The notes under the pieces are model-generated. The model made no database searches. It was not told where the DNA came from and worked only from the letters and a program-made list of their open reading frames with translations. Position numbers and translations under genes: made by a program. Below are positions 8,831 through 18,332 of a DNA stretch of 54,479 nt, piece after piece; position 1 is the stretch's first letter, and every line of letters begins with the position of its first letter. Source of the DNA: CAZVYN01 sp964631125 (GTDB lineage: Bacteria; Eisenbacteria; RBG-16-71-46; CAIMUX01); the NCBI GenBank assembly GCA_964631125.1, contig CAZVYN010000019.1, positions 1 through 54,479 on the forward strand. Reading direction: 5' to 3'.

Positions 8831-10537
8831 CTAGGCCCCCACGGGCTCGTCGTCCGACGAGGACTCCTTCAGCACCTCCTCGGCCGTGGTCACGCCCCGC
8901 TTCAGTTTCTCCAGGGCGTCCATGCGCAGCGTCGACATGCCCTCGCGGATGGCGGTGTTCTTGATCTCGCTGGAGGGCCGGTGCTCCAGGATCATGTCGC
9001 GGATCTTGGTCGAGATGACCATGACCTCGTAGATGCCGGCGCGGCCGCGATAGCCGGTGTTGTTGCAGTCGTAACAGCCGCGTCCCTTCGAGATGGTCGC
9101 GGCGGACGCCGCCGCCTTCGAGAGCTGCAACTCGTGCAGCACCTCATCGGGCAGCGTGATCTGTTCTTTGCACTTCACGCAGATCTTGCGGATGAGTCGC
9201 TGCGCTAAGATCAGGTTCGTGGCCGAGGCCACCAGGAACGGCTCGATCCCCATGTCGATCAGCCGGTTCAGCGTCGACGCGGCGTCGTTGGTGTGCACGG
9301 TAGAGAGCACCAAGTGCCCGGTGAGCGCGGCTTTCACCGCGATGGAGGCGGTGTCCTTGTCGCGGATCTCGCCCACCATGATGATGTTCGGGTCCTGGCG
9401 GAGGAACGCCTTCAGAGCGGCCGAGAAGGTCAGTCCGATCGCCTCGTGGACGTTGACCTGGTTGATCCCCTCGAGGTTGTACTCGACCGGATCCTCGGCC
9501 GTCATGATGTTCACGCCCGGCAGATTGATGCGCGAGAGCGCCGAGTAGAGCGAAGTCGTCTTGCCGCTTCCCGTCGGCCCGGTCACCAGCACGAGACCGT
9601 AGGGCGACTCGATCACCTTGAGGAAATCAGCCAGCGGTTTCGGTTCGAAACCGAGCTTGGTCAGGTCGAGCGACAGGTTTCCCTTGTCGAGGATACGGAG
9701 CACGATCTTCTCGCCGAAGATCGTCGGCAGGCTGGAAACACGCAGATCGATGGCGCGCTTGGCCACCTTCACCTTGATGCGGCCGTCCTGCGGGATCCGC
9801 TTCTCCGCGATGTCGAGCTCGGCCATGATCTTGAGCCGCGAGAGGATGGCCGCTTTCATCTTCAGGGGCGGCGACATCATCTCGTAGAGCACGCCGTCGA
9901 TGCGGAAGCGCACCCGCAGCTTCTTCTCGTACGGTTCGATGTGGATGTCCGACGCGCCGCGCCGGACCGCCTCGGAGATGAGCGAGTTGACGAATTTGAC
10001 GACCGGCGCCTCGTCGGAGAGGTTGCCGCCGCCGTCGTTGAGCGGTTCTTCCTCCGCCGTCTCGACGATCTCGAGATCTTCCATCCCGGCCATGACATTC
10101 GCCATGGAGTCGGCCGAGTCGTAGAACTTGTCGATCGCGCGCTTGATCTGGCCTTCGGTCGCGACGCAGACCTCGATCTGCAGACCGGTGATGAAGCCGA
10201 TGTCGTCGATGGCGAAGAAATTCGCCGGGTTGACCATGGCGATTTTGAGGCTGCGTCCGTTGCGCGACACCGGGATCACCTGGAACTTCGAGGCGACGTC
10301 CGACGGCAGCACCTTCGCCACGGCTGGGTCGATCGTGAGCGTGTCCAGGTTGACGCCGGGCGTCTCGTACAACTCGGAGAGGAACGCGAGCAGGCTGTCT
10401 TCGGTCAGGAGCCCGAGCTTGACCAGGGTCGAGGAGAGAGGTTGGCCGTCTTGTTGCTCGAGCTGTTTGGCCTTGCGCAGGTTCTCTTCGGAAACGAGGC
10501 CCGCCTGCATGAGACGTAGGCCGACATCGACCTTCAT
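8831..10537 (-). CDS. pilB: Type IV pilus extension ATPase
   Basis: 568 residues. N-terminal MshEN/GspE-N domains to about residue 150, which in relatives bind cyclic di-GMP; this N-domain begins VGLRLMQAGLVSEENLRKA. ATPase core: Walker A GPTGSGKTT near 320, Walker B IIMVGEIRDKDT near 385. A tetracysteine zinc site (CVKC near 452 and CYDC near 489) marks PilB/GspE rather than PilT. First gene of the pil block, separated from pilT by 82 bases. Confidence 0.95.
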   Translation of the reverse strand: MKVDVGLRLMQAGLVSEENLRKAKQLEQQDGQPLSSTLVKLGLLTEDSLLAFLSELYETPGVNLDTLTIDPAVAKVLPSDVASKFQVIPVSRNGRSLKIAMVNPANFFAIDDIGFITGLQIEVCVATEGQIKRAIDKFYDSADSMANVMAGMEDLEIVETAEEEPLNDGGGNLSDEAPVVKFVNSLISEAVRRGASDIHIEPYEKKLRVRFRIDGVLYEMMSPPLKMKAAILSRLKIMAELDIAEKRIPQDGRIKVKVAKRAIDLRVSSLPTIFGEKIVLRILDKGNLSLDLTKLGFEPKPLADFLKVIESPYGLVLVTGPTGSGKTTSLYSALSRINLPGVNIMTAEDPVEYNLEGINQVNVHEAIGLTFSAALKAFLRQDPNIIMVGEIRDKDTASIAVKAALTGHLVLSTVHTNDAASTLNRLIDMGIEPFLVASATNLILAQRLIRKICVKCKEQITLPDEVLHELQLSKAAASAATISKGRGCYDCNNTGYRGRAGIYEVMVISTKIRDMILEHRPSSEIKNTAIREGMSTLRMDALEKLKRGVTTAEEVLKESSSDDEPVGA

Positions 10538-10566
10538 GTTGGCGGAGTCCCCCTCGATGTGGCTGC

Positions 10567-10631
10567 ATGGCCTGACTACATGGCCTGACTACATGTCCGG
10601 ACTACATGCCCGGACTACATGGCCTGACTGC
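10567..10631. repeat. Five tandem 13-bp repeats upstream of pilB
   Basis: Five head-to-tail units of consensus CATGGCCTGACTA at 10567, 10580, 10593, 10606 and 10619. Units 3 and 4 read CATGTCCGGACTA and CATGCCCGGACTA, and unit 5 ends in G. The array begins 30 bases upstream of the pilB start codon, inside the 225-base gap between pilB and the comEA-like gene, so it lies where the promoter or leader of the pil operon must be. The rest of that gap shows no gene. Confidence 0.85.
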
Positions 10632-10762
10632 GTCGCGCGGCTACGCGGACGGGACGCATGTGTAGAGGAATCGGCCGGAAAGACCCCCATGCTGAGGGGC
10701 AAATGCGCGGCGCACGCCGAGTCGTGCGGGAGGCATGTCCGGCGGCCGTGCAGATTGCACGA

Positions 10763-11254
10763 TCAGAGCCCCCAATCGACGTACGGCGCGATCTTGGCCA
10801 GCTTGGCGGGACCGATTCCCTTGACGCGCCGGAGGTCTTCCGGCTGCAGGAACGGCCCCTCGGCGCGCGCCTCGGCGATCCGCTGCGCCAACGCCGGCCC
10901 GACGCCCGGCAGCGCTTCGAGCTGTTCGGTGGTCGCTTCGTTGATCCGTAGTCGGCCGTGCTCGAGGATTCCGGGCGGCGCTTCTTCGCGCGGGCGGACC
11001 GGAACGACGGGTCGGTGGACGGGAGAGCCCAGCAGCGGCTCCGCGGAGGCCGTCGCCTCGGTGGCGAAGGAGTCGATGACGACGGGCGCGAGCCGAGTGG
11101 ACTCCGCCGCGGCCGACCACCGCTCCAGCCAGGCGCTCACCTCGCGGTCGGGCTTCGCCTCGCGCCACCGTTGGACGCTGGCCGCGACCTGTCCCAGGAA
11201 GAGGAGCGAGGCGAGGGCGAAGAGCGCGCGCCGTTCATCCGGAGTGAAGATCAC
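10763..11254 (-). CDS. ComEA-like helix-hairpin-helix DNA-binding protein
   Basis: 163 residues: membrane segment at residues 8-25, a Pro/Ala-rich linker of about 65 residues, then a C-terminal double HhH module at 100-163 (INEATTEQLEALPGVGPAL ... PEDLRRVKGIGPAKLAKI). This is the ComEA arrangement: a membrane-anchored DNA receptor in the periplasm that pulls incoming DNA during transformation. Lying next to a full pilus operon it supports a competence role, but no ComEC or ComF is in the window. Confidence 0.8.
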   Translation of the reverse strand: MIFTPDERRALFALASLLFLGQVAASVQRWREAKPDREVSAWLERWSAAAESTRLAPVVIDSFATEATASAEPLLGSPVHRPVVPVRPREEAPPGILEHGRLRINEATTEQLEALPGVGPALAQRIAEARAEGPFLQPEDLRRVKGIGPAKLAKIAPYVDWGL

Positions 11255-11264
11255 GGCGCGAAGC

Positions 11265-13154
11265 TCAGTCGATGAACCTCCAGGTGAGGCCCATGCGGAA
11301 CGAGCGATACGGCAGCAGCATGAAGCCGTCGTCGTAGCCGGCCGCCGCCGCGATGTCGTCCTCCAGATTGAAGAGCACGAAGTAGATCTGCGCCGCGCCC
11401 AGATCGAGGTCGACCCCGCCGTCGAATCGCTCCGACGATCCCAGTCGTCCGAAGGGGGTCGCCTGCTCGCCGTGCGCCTCCGCGCGCAGGAACGCCCGCG
11501 AGCGGAGCCGATCGGAGAAGAGCGCCTGCGACCACGACAGTGTCCCCCACATCTCCCACGGCGTCGCCCAGAGCTGCTCGCGCCAGCTCGGATCGGCGTG
11601 ACGCACGACGGCGCGCAATTCGAACTCCAGCCGTTTCCAGACCCGGCCGCCGGCCCCGCCGTGCAACGCCAACACGTCGATCTGTCGCGGCGCGACGCGT
11701 CCTTCCCAATGGACCGCGCGGAGCCGAACCTCGCCGCGCAGCCGCGGCTCGCGCGACGTCGCGACTCCGATCTCGAACTGCGTCAGTTCCTCGAGCGGCG
11801 CCGACGGATCGACATCCGGCGCGATCAGATCCTGGCGCACCTGAACGTCGAGACGATCGGCCAGCCGCGGCTCGAGGCGCGGACGAACACCGCGCTGCGC
11901 TAGCAGCGTCAGCGTGGCCGTTCGCACCGTCCGTGCGCCCTCGATCGACGCCGTGAGGCCCGAGCGATCGCCGCCGAAGGCGGCGCGCCCCGCGCTCGCG
12001 CGCATCCGCCATCCCTTCGTCACTCCATCCACTCCGATAGCAAGCCCCAGGCCATTGTCCCGACGGTCGAGCGAGAGCACGGCCGGTTCGTAGTAGCGCA
12101 GCCGCGTGTGATCCCACTCCAGCGTCAGGCGCGGATGGAGACCGGCCAGCGGCGCGACGTCGAGCGCCGGCCCGCGCAGTCGCACCAGCGTGCGGACCGT
12201 CGCGTCCTTTCGCTTGGCGGAACCGGCGCGCGCGAACGGGTCGCTCTCCAGGGCGAGACGTTGCCAGGCGAAGCTGCTCTGCCCTGAAACTTCCCAGCGC
12301 CCGATCGGACGGACCGCCTCGAGCTCGAATCCGGAGAGATCGAAGAGCCAGCGGGAGTCAGGGATGAGCCGCGAACGCGCCTGATGGTGACGCGCGCTCG
12401 CCGACCACCGGCCCCACGAGGTCGGACGGTCGAAACGCGCGAGCAGGTTCTCCCCTTTCTCGCCTAGGTACAGAATCCGCCCGAACGTCTTGTGATCGGC
12501 GTAGAAGAGACCCAACGCGCCGCGAGCGAGCGGCCGCGAGAGGAAGAACTCCTCGGTGTGGGTGTCGTTCGTGCCGCTGGAGAGTCGCACCGCGCTGCGC
12601 GCCAGATTCGAGTCGGCGCGCTGCAGCTCCCACTCCAGGAGCGGTCCGCCAGTCGGCTGATTCGGCCAGGTCAGCGGATCCGCGGGTCGCAGCACCGCTC
12701 GCTCGGCCCACAGGGGTCCGATGAGATCGGGCGGAGACTCGGGATGCGAAGGCGCGCCGAGCGGCATGCCTTGTTCGACCCAGGCCGGCGGTTCGCGTCC
12801 CGGCAGATCTCCCCAGTCCATGGGATCGGGTTGATAGTACGACCCGCTCGGAATGCGGCGCAGATCGGTGGACCAAGGGAGCGCCTCGCGCAGCGTGCCG
12901 TCATGGCCGCCGGCGAGCGCCGTGTCGGAGAGAGAGGACCAGGTCGCGGGAGTCTCGGTCAGACCGCGGAAGTAGAGAACGGGGCGAGCGACGGGCGTCG
13001 GTTCCGGCGCGGGAAGCACCGACGCACTGCTGTCGGTCGGCGCGAACGCCAACGAGTCGGGAGATTGGGCGCGGACTTCGCCGACGGCTATGCCGGCGGC
13101 TACGCTGACGGCGCAGTAGAGGAGGAAGCAGCCTGCTGGCGACAGTGCTGCCAC
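11265..13154 (-). CDS. Exported protein, probable outer-membrane beta-barrel
   Basis: About 629 residues from a GTG at 13154 with GAGG upstream. This start gives a signal peptide (hydrophobic AGCFLLYCAVSVAAGIAVG, then VRAQ) and overlaps the upstream TPR gene by 55 bases; the frame stays open to 13412 but that part has no signal character. The mature part is rich in alternating aromatic/charged strands, and the last residues (YRSFRMGLTWRFID) have the aromatic-terminated form of outer-membrane barrel ends. No domain family recognised. It directly precedes the ComEA-like gene (10-base gap), suggesting shared expression. Confidence 0.65.
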   Translation of the reverse strand: MAALSPAGCFLLYCAVSVAAGIAVGEVRAQSPDSLAFAPTDSSASVLPAPEPTPVARPVLYFRGLTETPATWSSLSDTALAGGHDGTLREALPWSTDLRRIPSGSYYQPDPMDWGDLPGREPPAWVEQGMPLGAPSHPESPPDLIGPLWAERAVLRPADPLTWPNQPTGGPLLEWELQRADSNLARSAVRLSSGTNDTHTEEFFLSRPLARGALGLFYADHKTFGRILYLGEKGENLLARFDRPTSWGRWSASARHHQARSRLIPDSRWLFDLSGFELEAVRPIGRWEVSGQSSFAWQRLALESDPFARAGSAKRKDATVRTLVRLRGPALDVAPLAGLHPRLTLEWDHTRLRYYEPAVLSLDRRDNGLGLAIGVDGVTKGWRMRASAGRAAFGGDRSGLTASIEGARTVRTATLTLLAQRGVRPRLEPRLADRLDVQVRQDLIAPDVDPSAPLEELTQFEIGVATSREPRLRGEVRLRAVHWEGRVAPRQIDVLALHGGAGGRVWKRLEFELRAVVRHADPSWREQLWATPWEMWGTLSWSQALFSDRLRSRAFLRAEAHGEQATPFGRLGSSERFDGGVDLDLGAAQIYFVLFNLEDDIAAAAGYDDGFMLLPYRSFRMGLTWRFID

Positions 13155-14995
13155 CGTACCTCGGCATCGAGGAAGCCGTGCGCTTCGGAGACCAACTCCC
13201 CGAATGTCTCGCCGGCTTCGACCCATTCCTCCACCGATTCGTAGGCCCGCGCCAGGTGATAGAGCGCCGTGCGGCGCGCCTCCACCGACGTAGCGTTCTC
13301 CACTGCCTCGCGGAATTCGTGAATCGCCTCGCGGAAGCGCGAGAGCCCCATCAGACAGAGGCCGCGCAACTCGCGTGCAGGCTGCTCGACCGTCCCTGGG
13401 AGCTCCGTGCACGCGAAGACTCGATCCAATTCTTCCAGCGCCTCTTCCAACAGGCCCATCTGTTGATGGGACACGGCCAGGTCATAGTGGGCCTGGAAGT
13501 CCGAGGCGTCCACATGGTTCTCGAGGCCGGCCTTGAACTCCTCGAGCAGCCCCGTGAGGTCGAGCCACTCCTCGGTCTCCTTGCGATCCTTCTCGTCCTT
13601 CACGTTGACGATCGCTTCGCCGGAGTCGAGCACGTTCGGGATCCGGCCCGGAAGGTTCGGCCCCGCGCCGGGAATACCCAGTTCGCGCAACCGCTTCAGC
13701 CGCCGCTGCGCCGTCTGGTTCTCGGGATCGATCCGCAGGATGTCGCGGAAGATGTTCACCGCGCGCTCCATCGCCCCTTCTTGGATCCAGATGTCGCCGA
13801 GGAATCCCAGATACAGCGTCTCGCCGGCGGGATCATTCTGCTTGTGGGAGATCTCGACCAGCCGACCGAGATGCGCGCGGTGTTCTGGGTCCGCGCGGTG
13901 CAACTGTTGGTAGAGCGAACGCGCCGTGTCCCAGTCCCCGGCGAGGAATGCGTCTTCCGCCCGTCGCGCCAGCGCGATGCCGGAGGAGTGCGAAGGCGCC
14001 TCGACCGACGGCTCGATTTCGACGTCGGCGCCGGCTTCGAGTTCGGTCAGCGGAGCTTCGTCGCCCGCGATCTCGAAGATCGGGCTCGCGTTCTCCGACG
14101 GCTCGCCGCCGTCGTCGTCGGAAGGAAGGTCCGCCTCTCGCGCAGCCGGCAGAGCGGAGAGATCGCGGTCGCCGAAGTCGAGGATGTCGAAGCTGCGCGC
14201 CGTGAGATCGGCGGCCGCGATGGCCGAAGCGGACGACGCATCCGGCGAGACCTGGGAGAGAGGCGGCGGCAGCGCGCTCAGGAGGAGATCATCGTTCTCC
14301 GCGCTGATCTCGATGCCGGTCGCAGGTTCGAGCATCGAGGTCGTGGTCGGCGTCGTGGTCGGCGTCGGACCGGCGTTCACGTGACCATTGGCCGGAGCCA
14401 GGCCCGCCACTTCGTCGGCGCGGCGACGGAGTTCCTCGGCCAGGTCGGGGGTGCCGTTCAATTCGACCTGCGCCGCGACTTCGCGGAGGAAGCCCGCGGC
14501 GCGGTCCCCCTGCCTCACGCGCACGAAGTGCTCCACCAAGCGGAGCGCCACCTCGGTCTGGTGCCCCGTGAGACTGGAGGTTCGCTCCAGCGTCTCGAAG
14601 AACTCCTCGGGCGGCAGCGCCTCACCGCGGAACGAATCGAGATACGCAAGATAGTGCGGGACCGCTTCGCTCTTCAGCCCCTCGCGGTCGTAGAGCTCGC
14701 CCAGCGTTCGGTGGATGCGCGCGCGCGAGCCGTCGATGCGCAGCACTCGCTTCCCCACCGCGATGGCGTTGCGGAAGAGTCCGACCGTCTCGTACGAGCG
14801 GACCGCTTCCGAATAGGCGGACACCGCCTCTTCGTTCTCGCCCACCCGCATGAGCAGGTCGCCGAGATAGACGTGGTCGTAGGGATCGACTTCGCCCTCG
14901 GCCAATAGCCGACGCATTTCGTCGACGGCAAGCCGCGACTGGCCATCGCGGGCCAGCTTCTGGGCTTTTCTCCGAGCGAGGATGCTTTTCTCCAA
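13100..14995 (-). CDS. Large tetratricopeptide repeat protein
   Basis: 631 residues. N-terminal TPRs at about 10-130 (KAQKLARDGQSRLAVDEM, YLGDLLMRVGENEEAVSAY, TLGELYDREGLKSEAVPHY). A long acidic Ser/Ala/Asp-rich linker runs from about 215 to 335. A second TPR set covers 340-620 (AFLAGDWDTARSLYQQLHRAD, FQAHYDLAVSHQQMGLLEEA). No signal peptide, so it is probably cytoplasmic. The 3' end overlaps the start of the putative barrel gene. A scaffold or assembly role is inferred only. Confidence 0.85.
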   Translation of the reverse strand: MEKSILARRKAQKLARDGQSRLAVDEMRRLLAEGEVDPYDHVYLGDLLMRVGENEEAVSAYSEAVRSYETVGLFRNAIAVGKRVLRIDGSRARIHRTLGELYDREGLKSEAVPHYLAYLDSFRGEALPPEEFFETLERTSSLTGHQTEVALRLVEHFVRVRQGDRAAGFLREVAAQVELNGTPDLAEELRRRADEVAGLAPANGHVNAGPTPTTTPTTTSMLEPATGIEISAENDDLLLSALPPPLSQVSPDASSASAIAAADLTARSFDILDFGDRDLSALPAAREADLPSDDDGGEPSENASPIFEIAGDEAPLTELEAGADVEIEPSVEAPSHSSGIALARRAEDAFLAGDWDTARSLYQQLHRADPEHRAHLGRLVEISHKQNDPAGETLYLGFLGDIWIQEGAMERAVNIFRDILRIDPENQTAQRRLKRLRELGIPGAGPNLPGRIPNVLDSGEAIVNVKDEKDRKETEEWLDLTGLLEEFKAGLENHVDASDFQAHYDLAVSHQQMGLLEEALEELDRVFACTELPGTVEQPARELRGLCLMGLSRFREAIHEFREAVENATSVEARRTALYHLARAYESVEEWVEAGETFGELVSEAHGFLDAEVRWQHCRQQAASSSTAPSA

Positions 14996-15291
14996 GACGA
15001 TCTCCGCAACTCCCGACGGTCAGCTCGTCCCCTGGCGTCGGCTCGCAACGCCGCGCCTGTGAGAGCCCCCGGGTGGGCTCCTGTCACCGGTTATCGACCC
15101 CTCCGAGAGGGATCTAGACCGGTAAGCCGCGTGTCGAACGCGACCCTCGGCCGATTTCTTCCGCCCGCCCAGCGGGCTCCATCCCACGGATTCGGCCGGG
15201 ATTGGGCGGAGCTTGACTGTTGGCTCGTTCGACCATTCGGCTACCGTGCCGCGGTCCGCCCGACCCGGGTTCCCTCCAGGAGGCTCCTCTC
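14996..15291. other. Divergent intergenic region between the TPR gene and recQ
   Basis: No gene seen. It holds a small hairpin with arms GAGCCC/GGGCTC around 15065-15081. At 15088-15124 ACCGGT is repeated on both sides of an ACCCCTC/GAGGG pairing. Both divergent promoters must be here, but no convincing sigma-70 pair was found. Confidence 0.4.
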
Positions 15292-16944
15292 TTGCTCGAT
15301 TTCGGCGCGCCGCTCCAGCCCTCGACTCGATTCGATGATCCCGAGGAGGTCCTGCGGGCGATCTTCGGCTTCGACGAGTTCCGTCCCGGTCAACGCCGCA
15401 TCATCGACGCCGTGCTCGCGGGGCGCGACTGCATCGCGGTGATGCCGACCGGCGCGGGCAAGTCGCTCACCTTCCAGATCCCGGCCAAAATAATGCCCGG
15501 CGCGGTGCTGGTCCTCTCGCCGCTCCTCTCTCTGATGAAAGACCAGGTCGACGGACTGATTCGTCTCGGCTTCCGCGCGATCTCGATCAACTCGACGATC
15601 GATTTCGAGGAGCGGAAACGACGACTCGGCGCCTTGCGCCGCGGTGAGGTCGAGGTGGTCTATCTGGCGCCGGAAGCGCTGGAAGGCTCGCTGCGTGGGC
15701 TGATCGCGGGCTGTCCCGTCAGTCTCGTCGTGGTGGACGAAGCGCACTGCATCAGCCAATGGGGACACGACTTCCGCCCCGCCTACCGAAACCTCTCCGG
15801 ACTGAAAGCGGAGTTGGGGAACATTCCCGTTCTCGCATTGACCGCGACCGCGACGCGCCGCGTGGCCGCCGACATCCTGCGGCAGCTCGGCATGCAGAAG
15901 CCGGATGGCTTCAAGGGATCGTTCCTGCGTCCGAATCTCCACATCACGGTGGTCAAGAAGGGAGAGCCTCGCCCCACGTTCGCCGCCTCCGGCGCCGGCG
16001 CCGTCGCCGCGAAGGCGCGCAACGTCCGGCGCGATCTCTTGGGTCTGCTGCGGCGTCACTCGGGCGAGAGCGCGATCGTCTACTGCCTGAGTCGCCGCTC
16101 GGTCGATGCGACCGCGGCGTTCCTGGCGGAGCACGGCGTTCGCGCCGCGCCGTACCACGCCGGCCTCTCCGACGAACTGCGCGCCCGCACCCAGGACGAG
16201 TTCGCCCGCGACGACATCGACGTGGTGGTCGCGACCGTCGCGTTCGGCATGGGGATCGACAAGAGCAACGTGCGCCTGGTCGTGCATCGCGACATGCCGC
16301 GCAGCATCGAGGCCTGGTACCAGGAGATCGGGCGCGCCGGCCGCGACGGACTCATCGCCGACTGCGTCCTCTACTACTCGTGGGCCGACGTGATCGCCTA
16401 CGACCGGTTCCTGGAGGGAGGGGAGGATCTCGCGCTGCGGGCCGAGACCCGTCAGCGCACGGTCGAGCTCTTCCGACTGCTCGACGCCGGCGGGTGCCGC
16501 CACCAAGCGGCCTGCCGCTACTTCGACGAGGAGATCGAACCGTGCGGCGAGTCGTGCGACCGATGCCGCGGGATCGACGTCGACGCCTTGATCACGCCGG
16601 CGCCGGCCGGATTCGCCGCGGCGAGCAGGTCACGCTCCGCGGGAGCGAGCAATCCCGGCTCGACTCCGGAAGAAGGGGAGTTCGACGCGAAACTGTTCGA
16701 GCGACTGCGCGCCCTGCGTCGCCGACTGGCCGAGGCCGAGAACGTGCCCGCGTACATCGTCTTCAATGACGCAGTGCTGCGGAACTTGGCGGCGCGGATG
16801 CCGCGCGACGAGCGGGAGCTGTTGGCGGTTCCAGGGATCGGGCCGGCCAAGCTCCAGCGGTATGGGGCGGCGTTCCTCGAGGTGATCCGCGAAGGCGGCG
16901 CGAGCGGCGGCGCGGACGGCGGCGCGGACGGCGAGTCGAACTAG
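15292..16944 (+). CDS. recQ: ATP-dependent DNA helicase RecQ, short form
   Basis: 550 residues from the TTG at 15292, preferred because AGGAGG lies eight bases upstream; an ATG at 15220 would add 24 residues without a ribosome site. Motif 0 FRPGQRRIID, motif I MPTGAGKS, motif II VVDEAHCISQWGHDFR, motif VI QEIGRAGRDG. A zinc module (CRHQAACRYFDEE ... CGESCDRC) follows. Only about 45 residues separate it from a C-terminal HRDC domain (LRALRRRLAEAENVPAYIVF ... LLAVPGIGPAKLQRYG), so the usual winged-helix RQC domain is missing. Unwinds DNA in recombination and repair. Its stop codon overlaps that of hutI on the other strand. Confidence 0.93.
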   Translation: MLDFGAPLQPSTRFDDPEEVLRAIFGFDEFRPGQRRIIDAVLAGRDCIAVMPTGAGKSLTFQIPAKIMPGAVLVLSPLLSLMKDQVDGLIRLGFRAISINSTIDFEERKRRLGALRRGEVEVVYLAPEALEGSLRGLIAGCPVSLVVVDEAHCISQWGHDFRPAYRNLSGLKAELGNIPVLALTATATRRVAADILRQLGMQKPDGFKGSFLRPNLHITVVKKGEPRPTFAASGAGAVAAKARNVRRDLLGLLRRHSGESAIVYCLSRRSVDATAAFLAEHGVRAAPYHAGLSDELRARTQDEFARDDIDVVVATVAFGMGIDKSNVRLVVHRDMPRSIEAWYQEIGRAGRDGLIADCVLYYSWADVIAYDRFLEGGEDLALRAETRQRTVELFRLLDAGGCRHQAACRYFDEEIEPCGESCDRCRGIDVDALITPAPAGFAAASRSRSAGASNPGSTPEEGEFDAKLFERLRALRRRLAEAENVPAYIVFNDAVLRNLAARMPRDERELLAVPGIGPAKLQRYGAAFLEVIREGGASGGADGGADGESN

Positions 16945-18332
16945 GCGCGGCTCGACCAGCGAGGAATCTCGAACGCGCGACCGCGCTTCACCACCGTGCG
17001 AACGTGCGGGAGCCCCAGAGCCGACGCGACCCAGAGCCACGACGGCGCATCGAGGATCTGGAGGTCGGCCAGATACCCCGGCGCGAGCACGCCGCGATCC
17101 TCCCCCACTCCGCAGGCGAGGGCGGCGTGACGCGTGGCGGCCGCCATCGCTTCCGCGGGATGCAGATTCATCTGGAGCACCGCCAACTGCACCACGAACG
17201 GCATCGAGTCGTTGTGCGACGAGCCGGGATTGCAGTCGGTCGCGAGGGCGACCAACGCCCCGCGGTCGAGCAGCTCGCGCGCCGGCGCGTACCGTCCCTT
17301 GGCGAGCGTGAAGGACGTCGAGGGAAGCAGGACGGCGACCGGACGTCGTTGCGGTCGACTCGCGGCCCAGACCAGCGCTTGAATTCCCGCCGCGTCGACG
17401 GCGATCAGGTGATCGACCGACGTCGCGCCCAGCTCCACTCCGAGCGAGACGCCGCCGATCGGCTCGAACTCCTCCGCGTGCAGCTTGAGCTCGAGCCCGT
17501 GTCGCCGCGCCGCCTCCAAGATCGTCCGCGTCTCCGCGACGTCGAACACCTCCGCCTCGCAGAACACATCGCAGAAGACCGCCAGCTTCTCGCGCGCGAC
17601 GAGCGGGATCATCTCCTCGGTCACCAGCCGAATGTAGCCGGCGCGATCGGAGCGATGCTCGTCCGGCGTCTCATGCGCGCCCATGAACGTCGGCACCAGA
17701 TCGACCGGGTGCGTGCGGTCCAGCTCGCGGATCAGCCGCAGCGCGCGCAGTTCTTCGTCGAGCGAGAGGCCGTAGCCCGACTTGACCTCGACCGTGGTCG
17801 CGCCGCACGCGAACATCCGATCGAGCCGACGGCGCGACTGCGCGAGCAGCTCGACATCGCTGGCGGCGCGAAAGTCCCGGACACTCTTGCGGATCCCGCC
17901 GCCCCCCGCCGCGATCTCCTGGTAGGTCGCGCCGCCGCAACGCAACTCGAACTCGTTCTCGCGTGAGCCCGCGAAGAGCAGGTGCGTATGCGGATCGATC
18001 CATCCCGGCAAGACCACGCCGCTCCGCGCGTCGATGCGCTGATCCGGACGGACCGGATACGCGCCGGCGATCTCCTCTTGCGGACCGAGAGCGAGGATGC
18101 GTTCGCCCGCGATCGCGATCGCGACGTTCTCGTGCACTCCCCACGCGTTGGCGGCGGCGCCGACCGGCGCGGTTCCCAACTGTCCGATGTTGTCGATCCG
18201 CAGCGTGGCTCTCGAGTCCCGGTCGAACCCGCGCTCCGCGTCGCCCCCCGCTGGCGATCCTGATTTTCTATCCAACGTCGTCCCCGCTCTTGCCTTTGTA
18301 GTCGTGGGATCGGCTTGTGAAAAATGGTGCAA
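16941..18332 (-). CDS. hutI: Imidazolonepropionase
   Basis: 463 residues as drawn; the family is usually 400-420, so translation may start lower, for example at TTG 18275 or beyond. The conserved part opens LRIDNIGQLGT. Metal ligands: HTH in GWIDPHTHLLFAG near residue 116, the VEVKSGYGLS motif near 182, LHAEE near 290, and DCNPGSSHNDS. It hydrolyses 4-imidazolone-5-propanoate to formiminoglutamate, step three of histidine degradation. HutU is in the window; HutH and HutG are not. The ATG at 18332 lies inside a large palindrome, another reason to doubt it. Confidence 0.92.
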   Translation of the reverse strand: MHHFSQADPTTTKARAGTTLDRKSGSPAGGDAERGFDRDSRATLRIDNIGQLGTAPVGAAANAWGVHENVAIAIAGERILALGPQEEIAGAYPVRPDQRIDARSGVVLPGWIDPHTHLLFAGSRENEFELRCGGATYQEIAAGGGGIRKSVRDFRAASDVELLAQSRRRLDRMFACGATTVEVKSGYGLSLDEELRALRLIRELDRTHPVDLVPTFMGAHETPDEHRSDRAGYIRLVTEEMIPLVAREKLAVFCDVFCEAEVFDVAETRTILEAARRHGLELKLHAEEFEPIGGVSLGVELGATSVDHLIAVDAAGIQALVWAASRPQRRPVAVLLPSTSFTLAKGRYAPARELLDRGALVALATDCNPGSSHNDSMPFVVQLAVLQMNLHPAEAMAAATRHAALACGVGEDRGVLAPGYLADLQILDAPSWLWVASALGLPHVRTVVKRGRAFEIPRWSSRA

